Source: Ptiloglossa arizonensis
Taxonomy: Eukaryota; Arthropoda; Insecta; Hymenoptera; Colletidae
Length of the DNA: 64,000 nucleotides
Assembly (NCBI RefSeq): GCF_051014685.1
Contig: NW_027478438.1
Span: 682,001-746,000, forward strand
Reading direction: 5' to 3'
In this document: positions 10,290-23,699 of the stretch, piece after piece
How the letters are laid out: each line of letters starts with the position of its first letter
Position numbering within the stretch: the stretch's first letter is position 1
Program-made: the position numbers and the translations under genes
The notes under the pieces: generated by a model
What the model was told of the DNA's origin: nothing
Databases searched by the model: none
What the model saw: only the letters and a program-made list of their open reading frames with translations

Positions 10290-12360
10290 ATCAGACTTGC
10301 GAAAATTTTCATGTTTTCTCAACCATTCCTTAACTTCAAACTCCCATATCTCGCGAACGGATTGAAGTACTGGAGAAATTCCTGTTGCATCTGAAAGCAG
10401 ATACTCGCCCGATTACAACGGTATGTGTATTTTTCCCCTAGGCCATTGTAGTTATTGGTTTCGAGTATCAGACTTGCGAAAATTTTGATGGTTTCTCAAT
10501 CATTCCTTAATTTCTAACTCCCATATCTCGCGAACGGATTCACGAACTCGGGAAATTCCTGTTGCATCTGAAAGTAGAAACTCGCCCGATTACAATGGTT
10601 TGTGTACTTTTCCCCTAGGTCATTCCAGTTATTGGTTTCGAGTATCAGACTTGCGAAAATTTTGATGGTTTCTCAACCATTCCTTAACTTCACACTCCCA
10701 TATCTCGCGATCGGATTGACGAACTCGAGAAATTCCTGTTGCATCTGAAAGCAGATACTCGCCCGATTACAACGGTATGTGCATTTTTGCCCTAGGCAAT
10801 AGTTGTTATTGGTTTCGAGTATCAGACTTGCGAAAATTTTGATGGTTTCACAACCATTCCTTAACTTCGGACTTCCATATCTCGCGAACGGATTGACGAA
10901 CTCGAGAAATTCCTGTTGCATCTGAAAGCAGAAAGTCGCCCGATTACAACGGTATGTGTATTTTTGCCCAAGGCAATAGTAGTTATTGGTTTCGAGTATC
11001 AGACTTGCGAAAATTATGATGGTTTCTCAATCATTCCTTAATTTCTAACTCCCTAATCTCGCGAACAGATTGACGAACTCGAGATATTCCTGTTGCATCT
11101 CAAAGTAGAAACTCGCCCGATTACATTGGTGTATGTATTTTTCCCCTAGGCCATTTCAGTTATTGGTTTCGAGTATCAGACTTGCGAAAATTTTCATGTT
11201 TTCTCAACCATTCCTTAACTTCAAACTCCCATATCTCGCGAACGGATTGAAGTACTCGAGAAATTCCTGTTGCATCTGAAAGTAGAAACTCGCCCGATTA
11301 CAATGGTGTGTGTGCTTTTCCCCTAGGCCATTTCAGTTATTGGTTTCGAGTATCAGACTTGCGAAAATTTTGATGGTTTCTGAATCATTCCGTATCTTCA
11401 AACTCCCATATCTCGCGAACGGATTGACGAACTCGAGTAATTCCTGTTGCATCTGAAAGTAGAAACTCGCCCGATTATAATGGTTTGTGTGCTCTTCACC
11501 TAGGCCATTCCATTTATAGGTTTCGAGTTTCAGACCAGCGAAAATTTTGATGGTTTCTCAACCATTCCTTAAATTCACACTCCCATATCTCGCGAACGGA
11601 TTGACGAACTCGAGAAATTCCTGTTGCATCTGAAAGCAGAAACTCGCCCGATTACAATGGTATGTGTATTTTTGCCCTAGGCCATTGTAGTTATTGGTTT
11701 CGAGTTTCAGACTTGCGAAAATTTTGATGGTTTCTCAACCATTCCTTAACTTCACACTCCCATATCTCGCGAACGGATTGACGAACTCGAGAAATTCCTG
11801 TTGCATGTGGAAGTAGAAACTCGCCCGATTACAACGGTATGTGCATTTTTGCCCTAGGCAATAGTTGTTATTGGTTTCGAGTATCAGACTTGCGAAAATT
11901 TTGATGGTTTCACAACCATTCCTTAACTTCAAACTTCCATATCTCGCGAACGGATTGACGAACTCGAGAAATTCCTGTTGCATCTGAAAGTAGAAACTCG
12001 TCCGATTACAATGGTGTGTGTACTTTTCCCCTTGGCCATTTCAGTTATTGGTTTCGAGTATCAGACTTGCGAACATTTTGATGGTTTCTCAACCATTCCT
12101 TAACTTCAAACTCCCATATCTCGCGAGCGGATTGATGAACACGAGAAATACCTGTTGTATCTGAAAGTAGACACTCGCCTGATTACAATGGAGTGCGTGC
12201 TTTCCCCTAGGCCATTCCAGTTATAGGTTTCGAGTATCAGACCAGCGAAAATTTTGATGGTTTCTCAACCATTCCTTAACTTCAAACCCCCATATCTCGC
12301 GAACGGATTGACGAACTCGAGATACTCATGTTGCATCTGAAAGCAGATACTCGCCCGATT
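10290..12360 (+). repeat. HOR copy A4 (repeats 204-2274)
   Basis: This stretch matches 204-2274 at offset 10086 until about 12360, where the register jumps by three monomers and the sequence instead resembles 2805 onward (offset 9556). Three monomers present in the older copy are therefore absent here. Near 11806 a gcatgtggaagtag variant replaces the expected gcatctgaaagcag, a form otherwise found in the 13-27 kb blocks. That suggests exchange with the neighbouring subfamily. Confidence 0.75.
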
Positions 12361-13581
12361 ACAATGGTATGTGTATTTTTCCCCTAGGCCATTGTAGTTA
12401 TTGGTTTCGAGTATCAGACTTGCGAAAATTTTGATGGTTTCTCAATCATTCCTTAATTTCTAACTCCCTAATCTCGCGAACGGATTGACGAACTCGAGAT
12501 ATTCCTGTTGCATCTGAAAGTAGAAACACGCCCGATTACATTGGTGTGTGTACTTTTACCCTAGGCCATTCCAGTTATTGGTTTTGAGTATCAGAATTGC
12601 GAAAATTTTGATGGTTTCTCAACCATTCCTTAACTTCAAACTCCCATATCTCGCGAACGGATTGACGAACTCGAGAAATTCCTGTTGCATCTGAAAGTAG
12701 AAACTCGCCCGTTTACATTGGTGTGTGTACTTTTCCCCTAGGCCATTCCAGTTATTGGTTTCGAGTATCAGACTTGCAAAAATTTTGATGATTTCTCAAC
12801 CATTCCTTAACTTAAAACTCCCATATCTCGCGATCGTATTGACGAACTCGAGAAATTCCTGTTGTATCTGAAAGCAGAAGCTCGCCCGATTACAATGGTG
12901 TGTGTACTTTTCCCCTAGGCCATTCCAGTTATTGGTTTCGAGTATCAGACCAGCGAAAATTTTAATGGTTTCTCAACCATTCCTTAACTGCAAACTCCCA
13001 TTTCTCGCGAACGGATTGACGAACTCGAGAAATTCCTATTGCATCTGAAAGCAGAAACTCGCCCGAATACAATGGTGTGTTTACTTTTCCCCTAGGCCAT
13101 TCCAGTTATTGTTTTCGAGTATCAGATCAGCGGAAATTTTGATGGTTTCTCAACCATTCCTCAACTTCAAACACCCATTTCTCGCGAACGGATTGACGAT
13201 CTCGAGAAATTCCTATAACATCTGAAAGCAGAAACTCGCCCGAATACAATGGTGTGTTTACTTTTCCCCAAGGCCATTCCAGTTATTGGTTTCGAGTATC
13301 AGACCAGCGAAAATGTTGATGGTTTCTCAAGCATTCCTTAACTTCAAACTTCCATATCTCGCGAACGGATTGACGAACTCGAGAATTTCCTGTTGCATGT
13401 GGAAGTAGAAACTCGCCCGATTACAACGGTATGTGTATTTTTGCCCTAGGCCATAGTTGTTATTGGATTCGAGTATCAGACTTGCGAAAATTTTGATGAT
13501 TTCTCAACCATTCTTTAACTTCTAACTCCCATATCTCGCGAACGGATTGACGAACTCGAGAAATTCCGGTTGCATGTGAAA
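11990..13581 (+). repeat. 9-monomer duplication, copy B1
   Basis: This 1592-bp unit (9 x 177 minus one) is followed directly by a nearly identical copy. In the stretches compared base by base I saw two differences: gagtgcgtg against gagtgtgtg near 12193/13785, and cagatcagcgg against cagaccagcgg near 13125/14717. Its left part is the end of family A and its right part brings in new variants (tttaatgg, acaccc, cctataaca), so it joins two subfamilies. Confidence 0.9.
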
Positions 13582-15173
13582 GTAGAAACTCGTCCGATTA
13601 CAATGGTGTGTGTACTTTTCCCCTTGGCCATTTCAGTTATTGGTTTCGAGTATCAGACTTGCGAACATTTTGATGGTTTCTCAACCATTCCTTAACTTCA
13701 AACTCCCATATCTCGCGAGCGGATTGATGAACACGAGAAATACCTGTTGTATCTGAAAGTAGACACTCGCCTGATTACAATGGAGTGTGTGCTTTCCCCT
13801 AGGCCATTCCAGTTATAGGTTTCGAGTATCAGACCAGCGAAAATTTTGATGGTTTCTCAACCATTCCTTAACTTCAAACCCCCATATCTCGCGAACGGAT
13901 TGACGAACTCGAGATACTCATGTTGCATCTGAAAGCAGATACTCGCCCGATTACAATGGTATGTGTATTTTTCCCCTAGGCCATTGTAGTTATTGGTTTC
14001 GAGTATCAGACTTGCGAAAATTTTGATGGTTTCTCAATCATTCCTTAATTTCTAACTCCCTAATCTCGCGAACGGATTGACGAACTCGAGATATTCCTGT
14101 TGCATCTGAAAGTAGAAACACGCCCGATTACATTGGTGTGTGTACTTTTACCCTAGGCCATTCCAGTTATTGGTTTTGAGTATCAGAATTGCGAAAATTT
14201 TGATGGTTTCTCAACCATTCCTTAACTTCAAACTCCCATATCTCGCGAACGGATTGACGAACTCGAGAAATTCCTGTTGCATCTGAAAGTAGAAACTCGC
14301 CCGTTTACATTGGTGTGTGTACTTTTCCCCTAGGCCATTCCAGTTATTGGTTTCGAGTATCAGACTTGCAAAAATTTTGATGATTTCTCAACCATTCCTT
14401 AACTTAAAACTCCCATATCTCGCGATCGTATTGACGAACTCGAGAAATTCCTGTTGTATCTGAAAGCAGAAGCTCGCCCGATTACAATGGTGTGTGTACT
14501 TTTCCCCTAGGCCATTCCAGTTATTGGTTTCGAGTATCAGACCAGCGAAAATTTTAATGGTTTCTCAACCATTCCTTAACTGCAAACTCCCATTTCTCGC
14601 GAACGGATTGACGAACTCGAGAAATTCCTATTGCATCTGAAAGCAGAAACTCGCCCGAATACAATGGTGTGTTTACTTTTCCCCTAGGCCATTCCAGTTA
14701 TTGTTTTCGAGTATCAGACCAGCGGAAATTTTGATGGTTTCTCAACCATTCCTCAACTTCAAACACCCATTTCTCGCGAACGGATTGACGATCTCGAGAA
14801 ATTCCTATAACATCTGAAAGCAGAAACTCGCCCGAATACAATGGTGTGTTTACTTTTCCCCAAGGCCATTCCAGTTATTGGTTTCGAGTATCAGACCAGC
14901 GAAAATGTTGATGGTTTCTCAAGCATTCCTTAACTTCAAACTTCCATATCTCGCGAACGGATTGACGAACTCGAGAATTTCCTGTTGCATGTGGAAGTAG
15001 AAACTCGCCCGATTACAACGGTATGTGTATTTTTGCCCTAGGCCATAGTTGTTATTGGATTCGAGTATCAGACTTGCGAAAATTTTGATGATTTCTCAAC
15101 CATTCTTTAACTTCTAACTCCCATATCTCGCGAACGGATTGACGAACTCGAGAAATTCCGGTTGCATGTGAAA
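13582..15173 (+). repeat. 9-monomer duplication, copy B2
   Basis: Second copy of the 1592-bp unit. The exchange point is visible: the stretch ending copy B1 reads attccggttgcatgtg and then changes, inside gaaagtagaaactcg (about 13577-13592), to actcgtccg, the start of B1. At the right end the same attccggttgcatgtg leads instead into gaatgtagcccg (15175-15186), the original flank. This is the signature of a tandem duplication by unequal exchange. Confidence 0.9.
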
Positions 15174-15714
15174 GTAGAATGTAGCCCGATTTCAGCGGTA
15201 TGTGTATTTTTCTCCTAGACCTTTGTAGTTATTTGTTTCGAGTATCAGACTTGCGAAAATTTTTATGGTTTCGCAACCATTCCTTAAATTCAAACTCCCA
15301 TCTCTCGCGAACGGATTGACGACCTCGAGAAATTCCTGTTGCATCTGAAAGTAGAAAGTCGCCCGATTTCAACGGTATGTGTATTTTTCCCCTAGGCCTT
15401 TGCAGTTATTGGTTTCGAATATCAGACTTGCGAAAATTTTGATGGTTTCTCAACCATTCCTTATTTTCATACTTCCATATCTCGCGCACGGATTGACGAA
15501 CTCGAGAATTTCCTATTGCATCTAAAAGCAGAAACTCGCCCGATTACAACGGTGTGTGTACTTTTCCCCTAGTCCATTCCAGTTATTGGTTTCGAGTATC
15601 AGACCAGCGAAAATTTTGATGATTTCTCAACCATTCCTTAACTTCAAACTCCCATATCTCGCGAACGCATTGACGAACTCGTGAAATTCCTGTTGTATCT
15701 GGAAGTAGAAACTC
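15174..15714 (+). repeat. Three monomers between duplications B and C
   Basis: Ordinary monomers carrying gaatgtagcccg, a ctcctagac junction and tatttgtttcg. The same set recurs 35 monomers (6195 bp) to the right at about 21370-21910, with small differences such as tttcctagac there. No gene or foreign sequence is present. Confidence 0.8.
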
Positions 15715-18192
15715 GCCCGATTACAACTGTATGTGTATTTTTCCCCTAGGCCATTGTAGTTATTGGTTTCGAGTATCAGACTTGCGAAAATTTTGATGGT
15801 TTCTCAAGCATTCCTTAACTTCAAACCCCCATATCTCGCGAACGGATTGACGAACTCGAGATACTCATGTTGCATCTGAAAGCAGATACTCGCCCGATTA
15901 CAACGGTCTGTGTATTTTTCCCCTAGGCCATTGTAGTTATTGGTTTCGTGTATCAGACTTGCGAAAATTTTGATGGTTTCTCAACCATTCCTTAACTTCA
16001 CACTCCCATATCTCGCGAACGGATTGACGAACTCGAGAAATTCCTGTTGCATCTGAAAGCAGATACTCGCCCGATTACAACGGTATGTGCATTTTTGCCC
16101 TAGGCAATAGTTGTTATTGGTTTCGAGTATCAGACTTGCGAAAATTTTGATGGTTTCACAACCATTCCTTAACTTCAAACTCCCATCTCTCGCGAACGGA
16201 TTGACGACCTCGAGAAATTCCTGTTGCATCTGAAAGTAGAAAGTCGCCCGATTTCAACGGTATGTGTATTTTTCCCCTAGGCCTTTGCAGTTATTGGTTT
16301 CGAGTATCAGACTTGCGAAAATTTTGATGGTTTCTGAATCATTCCGTATCTTCAAACTCCCATATCTCGCGAACGGATTGACGAACTCGAGTAATTCCTG
16401 TTGCATCTGAAAGTAGAAACTCGCCCGATTATAATGGTTTGTGTGCTCTTCACCTAGGCCATTCCATTTATAGGTTTCGAGTTTCAGACCAGCGAAAATT
16501 TTGATGGTTTCTCAACCATTCCTTAAATTCACACTCCCATATCTCGCGAACGGATTGACGAACTCGAGAAATTCCTGTTGCATCTGAAAGCAGAAACTCG
16601 CCCGATTACAATGGTATGTGTATTTTTGCCCTAGGCCATTGTAGTTATTGGTTTCGAGTTTCAGACTTGCGAAAATTTTGATGGTTTCTCAACCATTCCT
16701 TAACTTCACACTCCCATATCTCGCGAACGGATTGACGAACTCGAGAAATTCCTGTTGCATCTGAAAGCAGATACTGGCCCGATTACAACGGTATGTGCAT
16801 TTTTGCCCTAGGCAATAGTTGTTATTGGTTTCGAGTATCAGACTTGCGAAAATTTTGATGGTTTCACAACCATTCCTTAACTTCAAACTTCCATATCTCG
16901 CGAACGGATTGACGAACTCGAGAAATTCCTGTTGCATCTGAAAGTAGAAACTCGTCCGATTACAATGGTGTGTGTACTTTTCCCCTTGGCCATTTCAGTT
17001 ATTGGTTTCGAGTATCAGACTTGCGAACATTTTGATGGTTTCTCAACCATTCCTTAACTTCAAACTCCCATATCTCGCGAGCGGATTGATGAACACGAGA
17101 AATACCTGTTGTTTCTGAAAGTAGACACTCGCCTGATTACAATGGAGTGTGTGCTTTTCCCCTAGGCCATTCCAGTTATAGGTTTCGAGTATCAGACCAG
17201 CGAAAATTTTGATGGTTTCTCAACCATTCCTTAACTTCAAACCCCCATATCTCGCGAACGGATTGACGAACTCGATATACTCATGTTGCATCTGAAAGCA
17301 GATACTCGCCCGATTACAACGGTCTGTGTATTTTTCCCCTAGGCCATTGTAGTTATTGGTTTCGAGTATCAGACTTGCGAAAATTTTTATGGTTTCTCAA
17401 TCAGTCCTTAATTTCTAACTCCCATATCTCGCGAACGGATTCACGAACTCGGCAAATTCCTGTTGCATCTGAAAGTAGAAACTCGCCCGATTACAATGGT
17501 TTGTGTACTTTTCCCCTAGGTCATTCCAGTTATTGGTTTCGAGTATCAGACTTGCGAAAATTTTGATGGTTTCTCAACCATTCCTTAACTTCACACTCCC
17601 ATATCTCGCGAACGGATTGACGAACTCGAGAAATTCCTGTTGCATCTGAAAGCAGATACTCGCCCGATTACAACGGTATGTGCATTTTTCCCCTAGGCCA
17701 TTGTAGTTATTGGTTTCGAGTATCAGACTTGCGAAAATTTTGATGGTTTCTCAATCATTCCTTAATATCTAACTCCCTAATCTCGCGAACGGATTGACGA
17801 ACTCGAGATATTCCTGTTGCATCTGAAAGTAGAAACAGGCCCGATTACATTGGTGTGTGTACTTTTACCCTAGGCCATTCCAGTTATTGGTTTTGAGTAT
17901 CAGAATTGCGAAAATTTTGATGGTTTCTCAACCATTCCTTAACTTCAAACTCCCATATCTCGCGAACGGATTGACGAACTCGAGAAATTCCTGTTGCATC
18001 TGAAAGTAGAAACTCGCCCGTTTACATTGGTGTGTGTACTTTTCCCCTAGGCCATTCCAGTTATTGGTTTCGAGTATCAGACTTGCAAAAATTTTGATGA
18101 TTTCTCAACCATTCCTTAACTTAAAACTCCCATATCTCGCGTTCGTATTGACGAACTCGAGAAATTCCTGTTGTATCTGAAAGCAGAAACTC
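15715..18192 (+). repeat. 14-monomer HOR, copy C1
   Basis: This unit of exactly 2478 bp (14 x 177) is repeated immediately to the right. Shared markers include actggcccg near 16774/19252, the gatatactc variant near 17275/19753 and the restored full-length gtgcttttcccc near 17150/19628. Family A and B copies of that last monomer carry a one-base deletion here. Only a few differences were seen, such as ttcgtgtat at about 15955 against ttcgagtat. Confidence 0.9.
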
Positions 18193-20670
18193 GCCCGATT
18201 ACAACTGTATGTGTATTTTTCCCCTAGGCCATTGTAGTTATTGGTTTCGAGTATCAGACTTGCGAAAATTTTGATGGTTTCTCAAGCATTCCTTAACTTC
18301 AAACCCCCATATCTCGCGAACGGATTGACGAACTCGAGATACTCATGTTGCATCTGAAAGCAGATACTCGCCCGATTACAACGGTCTGTGTATTTTTCCC
18401 CTAGGCCATTGTAGTTATTGGTTTCGAGTATCAGACTTGCGAAAATTTTGATGGTTTCTCAACCATTCCTTAACTTCACACTCCCATATCTCGCAAACGG
18501 ATTGACGAACTCGAGAAATTCCTGTTGCATCTGAAAGCAGATACTCGCCCGATTACAACGGTATGTGCATTTTTGCCCTAGGCAATAGTTGTTATTGGTT
18601 TCGAGTATCAGACTTGCGAAAATTTTGATGGTTTCACAACCATTCCTTAACTTCAAACTCCCATCTCTCGCGAACGGATTGACGACCTCGAGAAATTCCT
18701 GTTGCATCTGAAAGTAGAAAGTCGCCCGATTTCAACGGTATGTGTATTTTTCCCCTAGGCCTTTGCAGTTATTGGTTTCGAGTATCAGACTTGCGAAAAT
18801 TTTGATGGTTTCTGAATCATTCCGTATCTTCAAACTCCCATATCTCGCGAACGGATTGACGAACTCGAGTAATTCCTGTTGCATCTGAAAGTAGAAACTC
18901 GCCCGATTATAATGGTTTGTGTGCTCTTCACCTAGGCCATTCCATTTATAGGTTTCGAGTTTCAGACCAGCGAAAATTTTGATGGTTTCTCAACCATTCC
19001 TTAAATTCACACTCCCATATCTCGCGAACGGATTGACGAACTCGAGAAATTCCTGTTGCATCTGAAAGCAGAAACTCGCCCGATTACAATGGTATGTGTA
19101 TTTTTGCCCTAGGCCATTGTAGTTATTGGTTTCGAGTTTCAGACTTGCGAAAATTTTGATGGTTTCTCAACCATTCCTTAACTTCACACTCCCATATCTC
19201 GCGAACGGATTGACGAACTCGAGAAATTCCTGTTGCATCTGAAAGCAGATACTGGCCCGATTACAACGGTATGTGCATTTTTGCCCTAGGCAATAGTTGT
19301 TATTGGTTTCGAGTATCAGACTTGCGAAAATTTTGATGGTTTCACAACCATTCCTTAACTTCAAACTTCCATATCTCGCGAACGGATTGACGAACTCGAG
19401 AAATTCCTGTTGCATCTGAAAGTAGAAACTCGTCCGATTACAATGGTGTGTGTACTTTTCCCCTTGGCCATTTCAGTTATTGGTTTCGAGTATCAGACTT
19501 GCGAACATTTTGATGGTTTCTCAACCATTCCTTAACTTCAAACTCCCATATCTCGCGAGCGGATTGATGAACACGAGAAATACCTGTTGTTTCTGAAAGT
19601 AGACACTCGCCTGATTACAATGGAGTGTGTGCTTTTCCCCTAGGCCATTCCAGTTATAGGTTTCGAGTATCAGACCAGCGAAAATTTTGATGGTTTCTCA
19701 ACCATTCCTTAACTTCAAACCCCCATATCTCGCGAACGGATTGACGAACTCGATATACTCATGTTGCATCTGAAAGCAGATACTCGCCCGATTACAACGG
19801 TCTGTGTATTTTTCCCCTAGGCCATTGTAGTTATTGGTTTCGAGTATCAGACTTGCGAAAATTTTTATGGTTTCTCAATCAGTCCTTAATTTCTAACTCC
19901 CATATCTCGCGAACGGATTCACGAACTCGGCAAATTCCTGTTGCATCTGAAAGTAGAAACTCGCCCGATTACAATGGTTTGTGTACTTTTCCCCTAGGTC
20001 ATTCCAGTTATTGGTTTCGAGTATCAGACTTGCGAAAATTTTGATGGTTTCTCAACCATTCCTTAACTTCACACTCCCATATCTCGCGAACGGATTGACG
20101 AACTCGAGAAATTCCTGTTGCATCTGAAAGCAGATACTCGCCCGATTACAACGGTATGTGCATTTTTCCCCTAGGCCATTGTAGTTATTGGTTTCGAGTA
20201 TCAGACTTGCGAAAATTTTGATGGTTTCTCAATCATTCCTTAATATCTAACTCCCTAATCTCGCGAACGGATTGACGAACTCGAGATATTCCTGTTGCAT
20301 CTGAAAGTAGAAACAGGCCCGATTACATTGGTGTGTGTACTTTTACCCTAGGCCATTCCAGTTATTGGTTTTGAGTATCAGAATTGCGAAAATTTTGATG
20401 GTTTCTCAACCATTCCTTAACTTCAAACTCCCATATCTCGCGAACGGATTGACGAACTCGAGAAATTCCTGTTGCATCTGAAAGTAGAAACTCGCCCGTT
20501 TACATTGGTGTGTGTACTTTTCCCCTAGGCCATTCCAGTTATTGGTTTCGAGTATCAGACTTGCAAAAATTTTGATGATTTCTCAACCATTCCTTAACTT
20601 AAAACTCCCATATCTCGCGTTCGTATTGACGAACTCGAGAAATTCCTGTTGTATCTGAAAGCAGAAGCTC
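18193..20670 (+). repeat. 14-monomer HOR, copy C2
   Basis: Second copy at offset +2478. The junction lies between about 18185 and 18190: to its left the sequence has gaaagcag, as at the end of C2, and to its right gaaactcgcccgattacaactg, as at the start of C1. A private gcaaacgg change is seen near 18493. The right end overlaps the start of the 20-monomer duplication D, so D was probably formed on top of this structure. Confidence 0.9.
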
Positions 20671-23600
20671 GCCCGATTACAATGGTGTGTGTACTTTTCC
20701 CCTAGGCCATTCCAGTTATTGGTTTCGAGTATCAGACCAGCGAAAATTTGGATGGTTTCTCAACCATTCCTTAACTTCAAACTCCCATTTCTCGCGAACG
20801 GATTGACGAACTCGAGAAATTCCTATTGCATCTGAAAGCAGAAACTCGCCCGAATACAATGGTGTGTTTACTTTTCCCCTAGGCCATTCCAGTTATTGTT
20901 TTCGAGTATCAGACCAGCGAAAATTTTGATGGTTTCTCAACCATTCCTCAACTTCAAACACCCATTTCTCGCGAACGGATTGACGATCTCGAGAAATTCC
21001 TATAGCATCTGAAAGCAGAAACTCGCCCGAATACAATGGTGTGTTTACTTTTCCCCAAGGCCATTCCAGTTATTGGTTTCGAGTATCAGACCAGCGAAAA
21101 TTTTGATGGTTTCTCAAGCATTCCTTAACTTCAAACTTCCATATCTCGCGAACGGATTGACGAACTCGAGAATTTCCTGTTGCATGTGGAAGTAGAAACT
21201 CGCCCGATTACAACGGTATGTGTATTTTTGCCCTAGGCCATAGTTGTTATTGGATTCGAGTATCAGACTTGCGAAAATTTTGATGATTTCTCAACCATTC
21301 TTTAACTTCAAACTCCCATATCTCGCGAACGGATTGACGAACTCGAGAAATTCCGGTTGCATGTGAAAGTAGAATGTAGCCCGATTTCAGCGGTATGTGT
21401 ATTTTTTTCCTAGACCTTTGTAGTTATTTGTTTCGAGTATCAGACTTGCGAAAATTTTTATGGTTTCGCAACCATTCCTTAACTTCAAACTACCATCTCT
21501 CGCGAACGGATTGACGACCTCGAGAAATTCCTGTTGCATCTGAAAGTAGAAAGTCGCCCGATTTCAACGGTGTGTGTATTTTTCCCCTAGGCCTTTGCAG
21601 TTATTGGTTTCGAATATCAGACTTGCGAAAACTTTGATGGTTTCTCAACCATTCCTTATTTTCATACTTCCATATCTCGCGCACGGATTGACGAACTCGA
21701 GAATTTCCTATTGCATCTAAAAGCAGAAACTCGCCCGATTACAACGGTGTGTGTACTTTTCCCCTAGTCCATTCCAGTTATTGGTTTCGAGTATCAGACC
21801 AGCGAAAATTTTGATGATTTCTCAACCATTCCTTAACTTCAAACTCCCATATCTCGCGAACGCATTGACGAACTCGTGAAATTCCTGTTGTATCTGGAAG
21901 TAGAAACTCGCCCGATTACAACTGTATGTGTATTTTTCCCCTAGGCCATTGTAGTTATTGGTTTCGAGTATCAGACTTGCGAAAATTTTGATGGTTTCTC
22001 AAGCATTCCTTAACTTCAAACTCCCATCTCTCGCGAACGGATTGACGAACTCGAGAAATTCCTGTTGCATCTGAAAGTAGAAAGTCGCCCGATTTCAACG
22101 CTATGTGTATTTTTCCTCTAGGCCTTTGTAGTTATTGGTTTCGAATATCAGACTTGCGAAAACTTTGATGGTTTCTCAACCATTCCTTATTTTCATACTT
22201 CCATATCTCGCGCACGGATTGACGAACTCGAGAATTTCCTATTGCATCTAAAAGCAGAAGCTCGCCCGTTTACAACGGTGTGTGTACTTTTCCCCTAGTC
22301 CGTTCCAGTTGTTGGTTTCAAGTATCAGACCAGCGAAAATTTTGATGGTTTCTCAAGCATTCCTTAACTTCAAACTCCCATATCTCGCGAACGCATTGAC
22401 GAACTCGAGAAATTCCTGTTGTATCTGAATGTAGAAAGTCGCCCGATTACAATGGTGTGTGTACTTTTCCCCTAGTCCATTCCAGTTATTGGTTTCGAGT
22501 ATCAGACTTGCGAAAATTTTGATGGTTTCTCAACCATTCCTTAACTTCAAACCCCCATTTCTCGCGAACGGATTGACGAACTCGAGAAATTCCTGTTGTA
22601 TCAGAAAGTAGAAACTCGCCCGATTACAATGGTGTGTGTACTTTTACCCTAGGCCATTCCAGTTATTGGTTTTTAGTATCAGAATTGCGAAAATTTTGAT
22701 GGTTTCTCAACCATTCCTTAACTTCAAACTCCCATATCTCGCGAACGGATTGACGAACTCGAGAAATTCCTGTTGCATCTGAAAGTAGAAACTCGCCCGT
22801 TTACAATGGTGTGTGTACTTTTCCCCTAGGCCATTCCAGTTATTGGTTTCGAGTATCAGACTTGCAAAAATTTTGATGATTTCTCAACCATTCCTTAACT
22901 TAAAACTCCCATATCTCGCGATCGTATTGACGAACTCGAGAAATTCCTGTTGTATCTGAAAGCAGAAGCTCGCCCGATTACAATGGTGTGTGTACTTTTC
23001 CCCTAGGCCATTCCAGTTATTGGTTTCGAGTATCAGACCAGCGAAAGTTTTGATGGTTTCTCAACCATTCCTTAACTTCAAACTCCCATTTCTCGCGAAC
23101 GCATTGACGAACTCGAGAATTTCCTGTTGCATGTGGAAGTAGAAACTCGCCCGATTACAACGGTATGTGTATTTTTGCCCTAGGCCATAGTTGTTATTGG
23201 ATTCGAGTATCAGACTTGCGAAAATTTTGATGATTTCTCAACCATTCTTTAACTTCAAACTCCCATTTCTCGCGAACGGATTGACGAACTCGAGAAATTC
23301 CTATTGCATCTGAAAGCAGAAACTCGCCCGAATACAATGGTGTGTTTACTTTTCCCCTAGGCCATTCCAGTTATTGGTTTCGAGTATCAGACCAGCGAAA
23401 ATTTTGATGGTTTCTCAACCATTCCTTAACTTCACACTCCCATATCTCGCGAACGGACTGACGAACTCGAGAAATTCCTGTTGCATCTGAAAGCAGATAC
23501 TCGCCCGATTACAACGGTATGTGCATTTTTGCCCTAGGCAATAGTTGTTATTGGTTTCGAGTATCAGACTTGCGAAAATTTTGATGGTTTCACAACCATT

Positions 23601-23699
23601 CCTTAACTTCAAACTTCCATATCTCGCGAACGGATTGACGAACTCGAGAAATTCCTGTTGCATCTGAAAGCAGAAACTCGCCCGATTACAATGGTATGT
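20160..23699 (+). repeat. 20-monomer HOR, copy D1
   Basis: This 3540-bp unit (20 x 177) is repeated to its right in exact register for the first 4.7 kb of comparison. It contains monomers with cctatagcatc, gtgtttactttt with accccaagg, tggattcgag and gcacgg variants. Inside it, 20656 onward repeats 14461 onward at 6195 bp. It therefore combines material from blocks B and C with new monomers. Confidence 0.85.

Noticed and set aside
587..23663. Many minus-strand open frames of about 82 codons in the left third
   Set aside because: All are the same satellite frame, opened by the cacaacc variant. Their spacing equals the HOR spacing, not that of a gene family.
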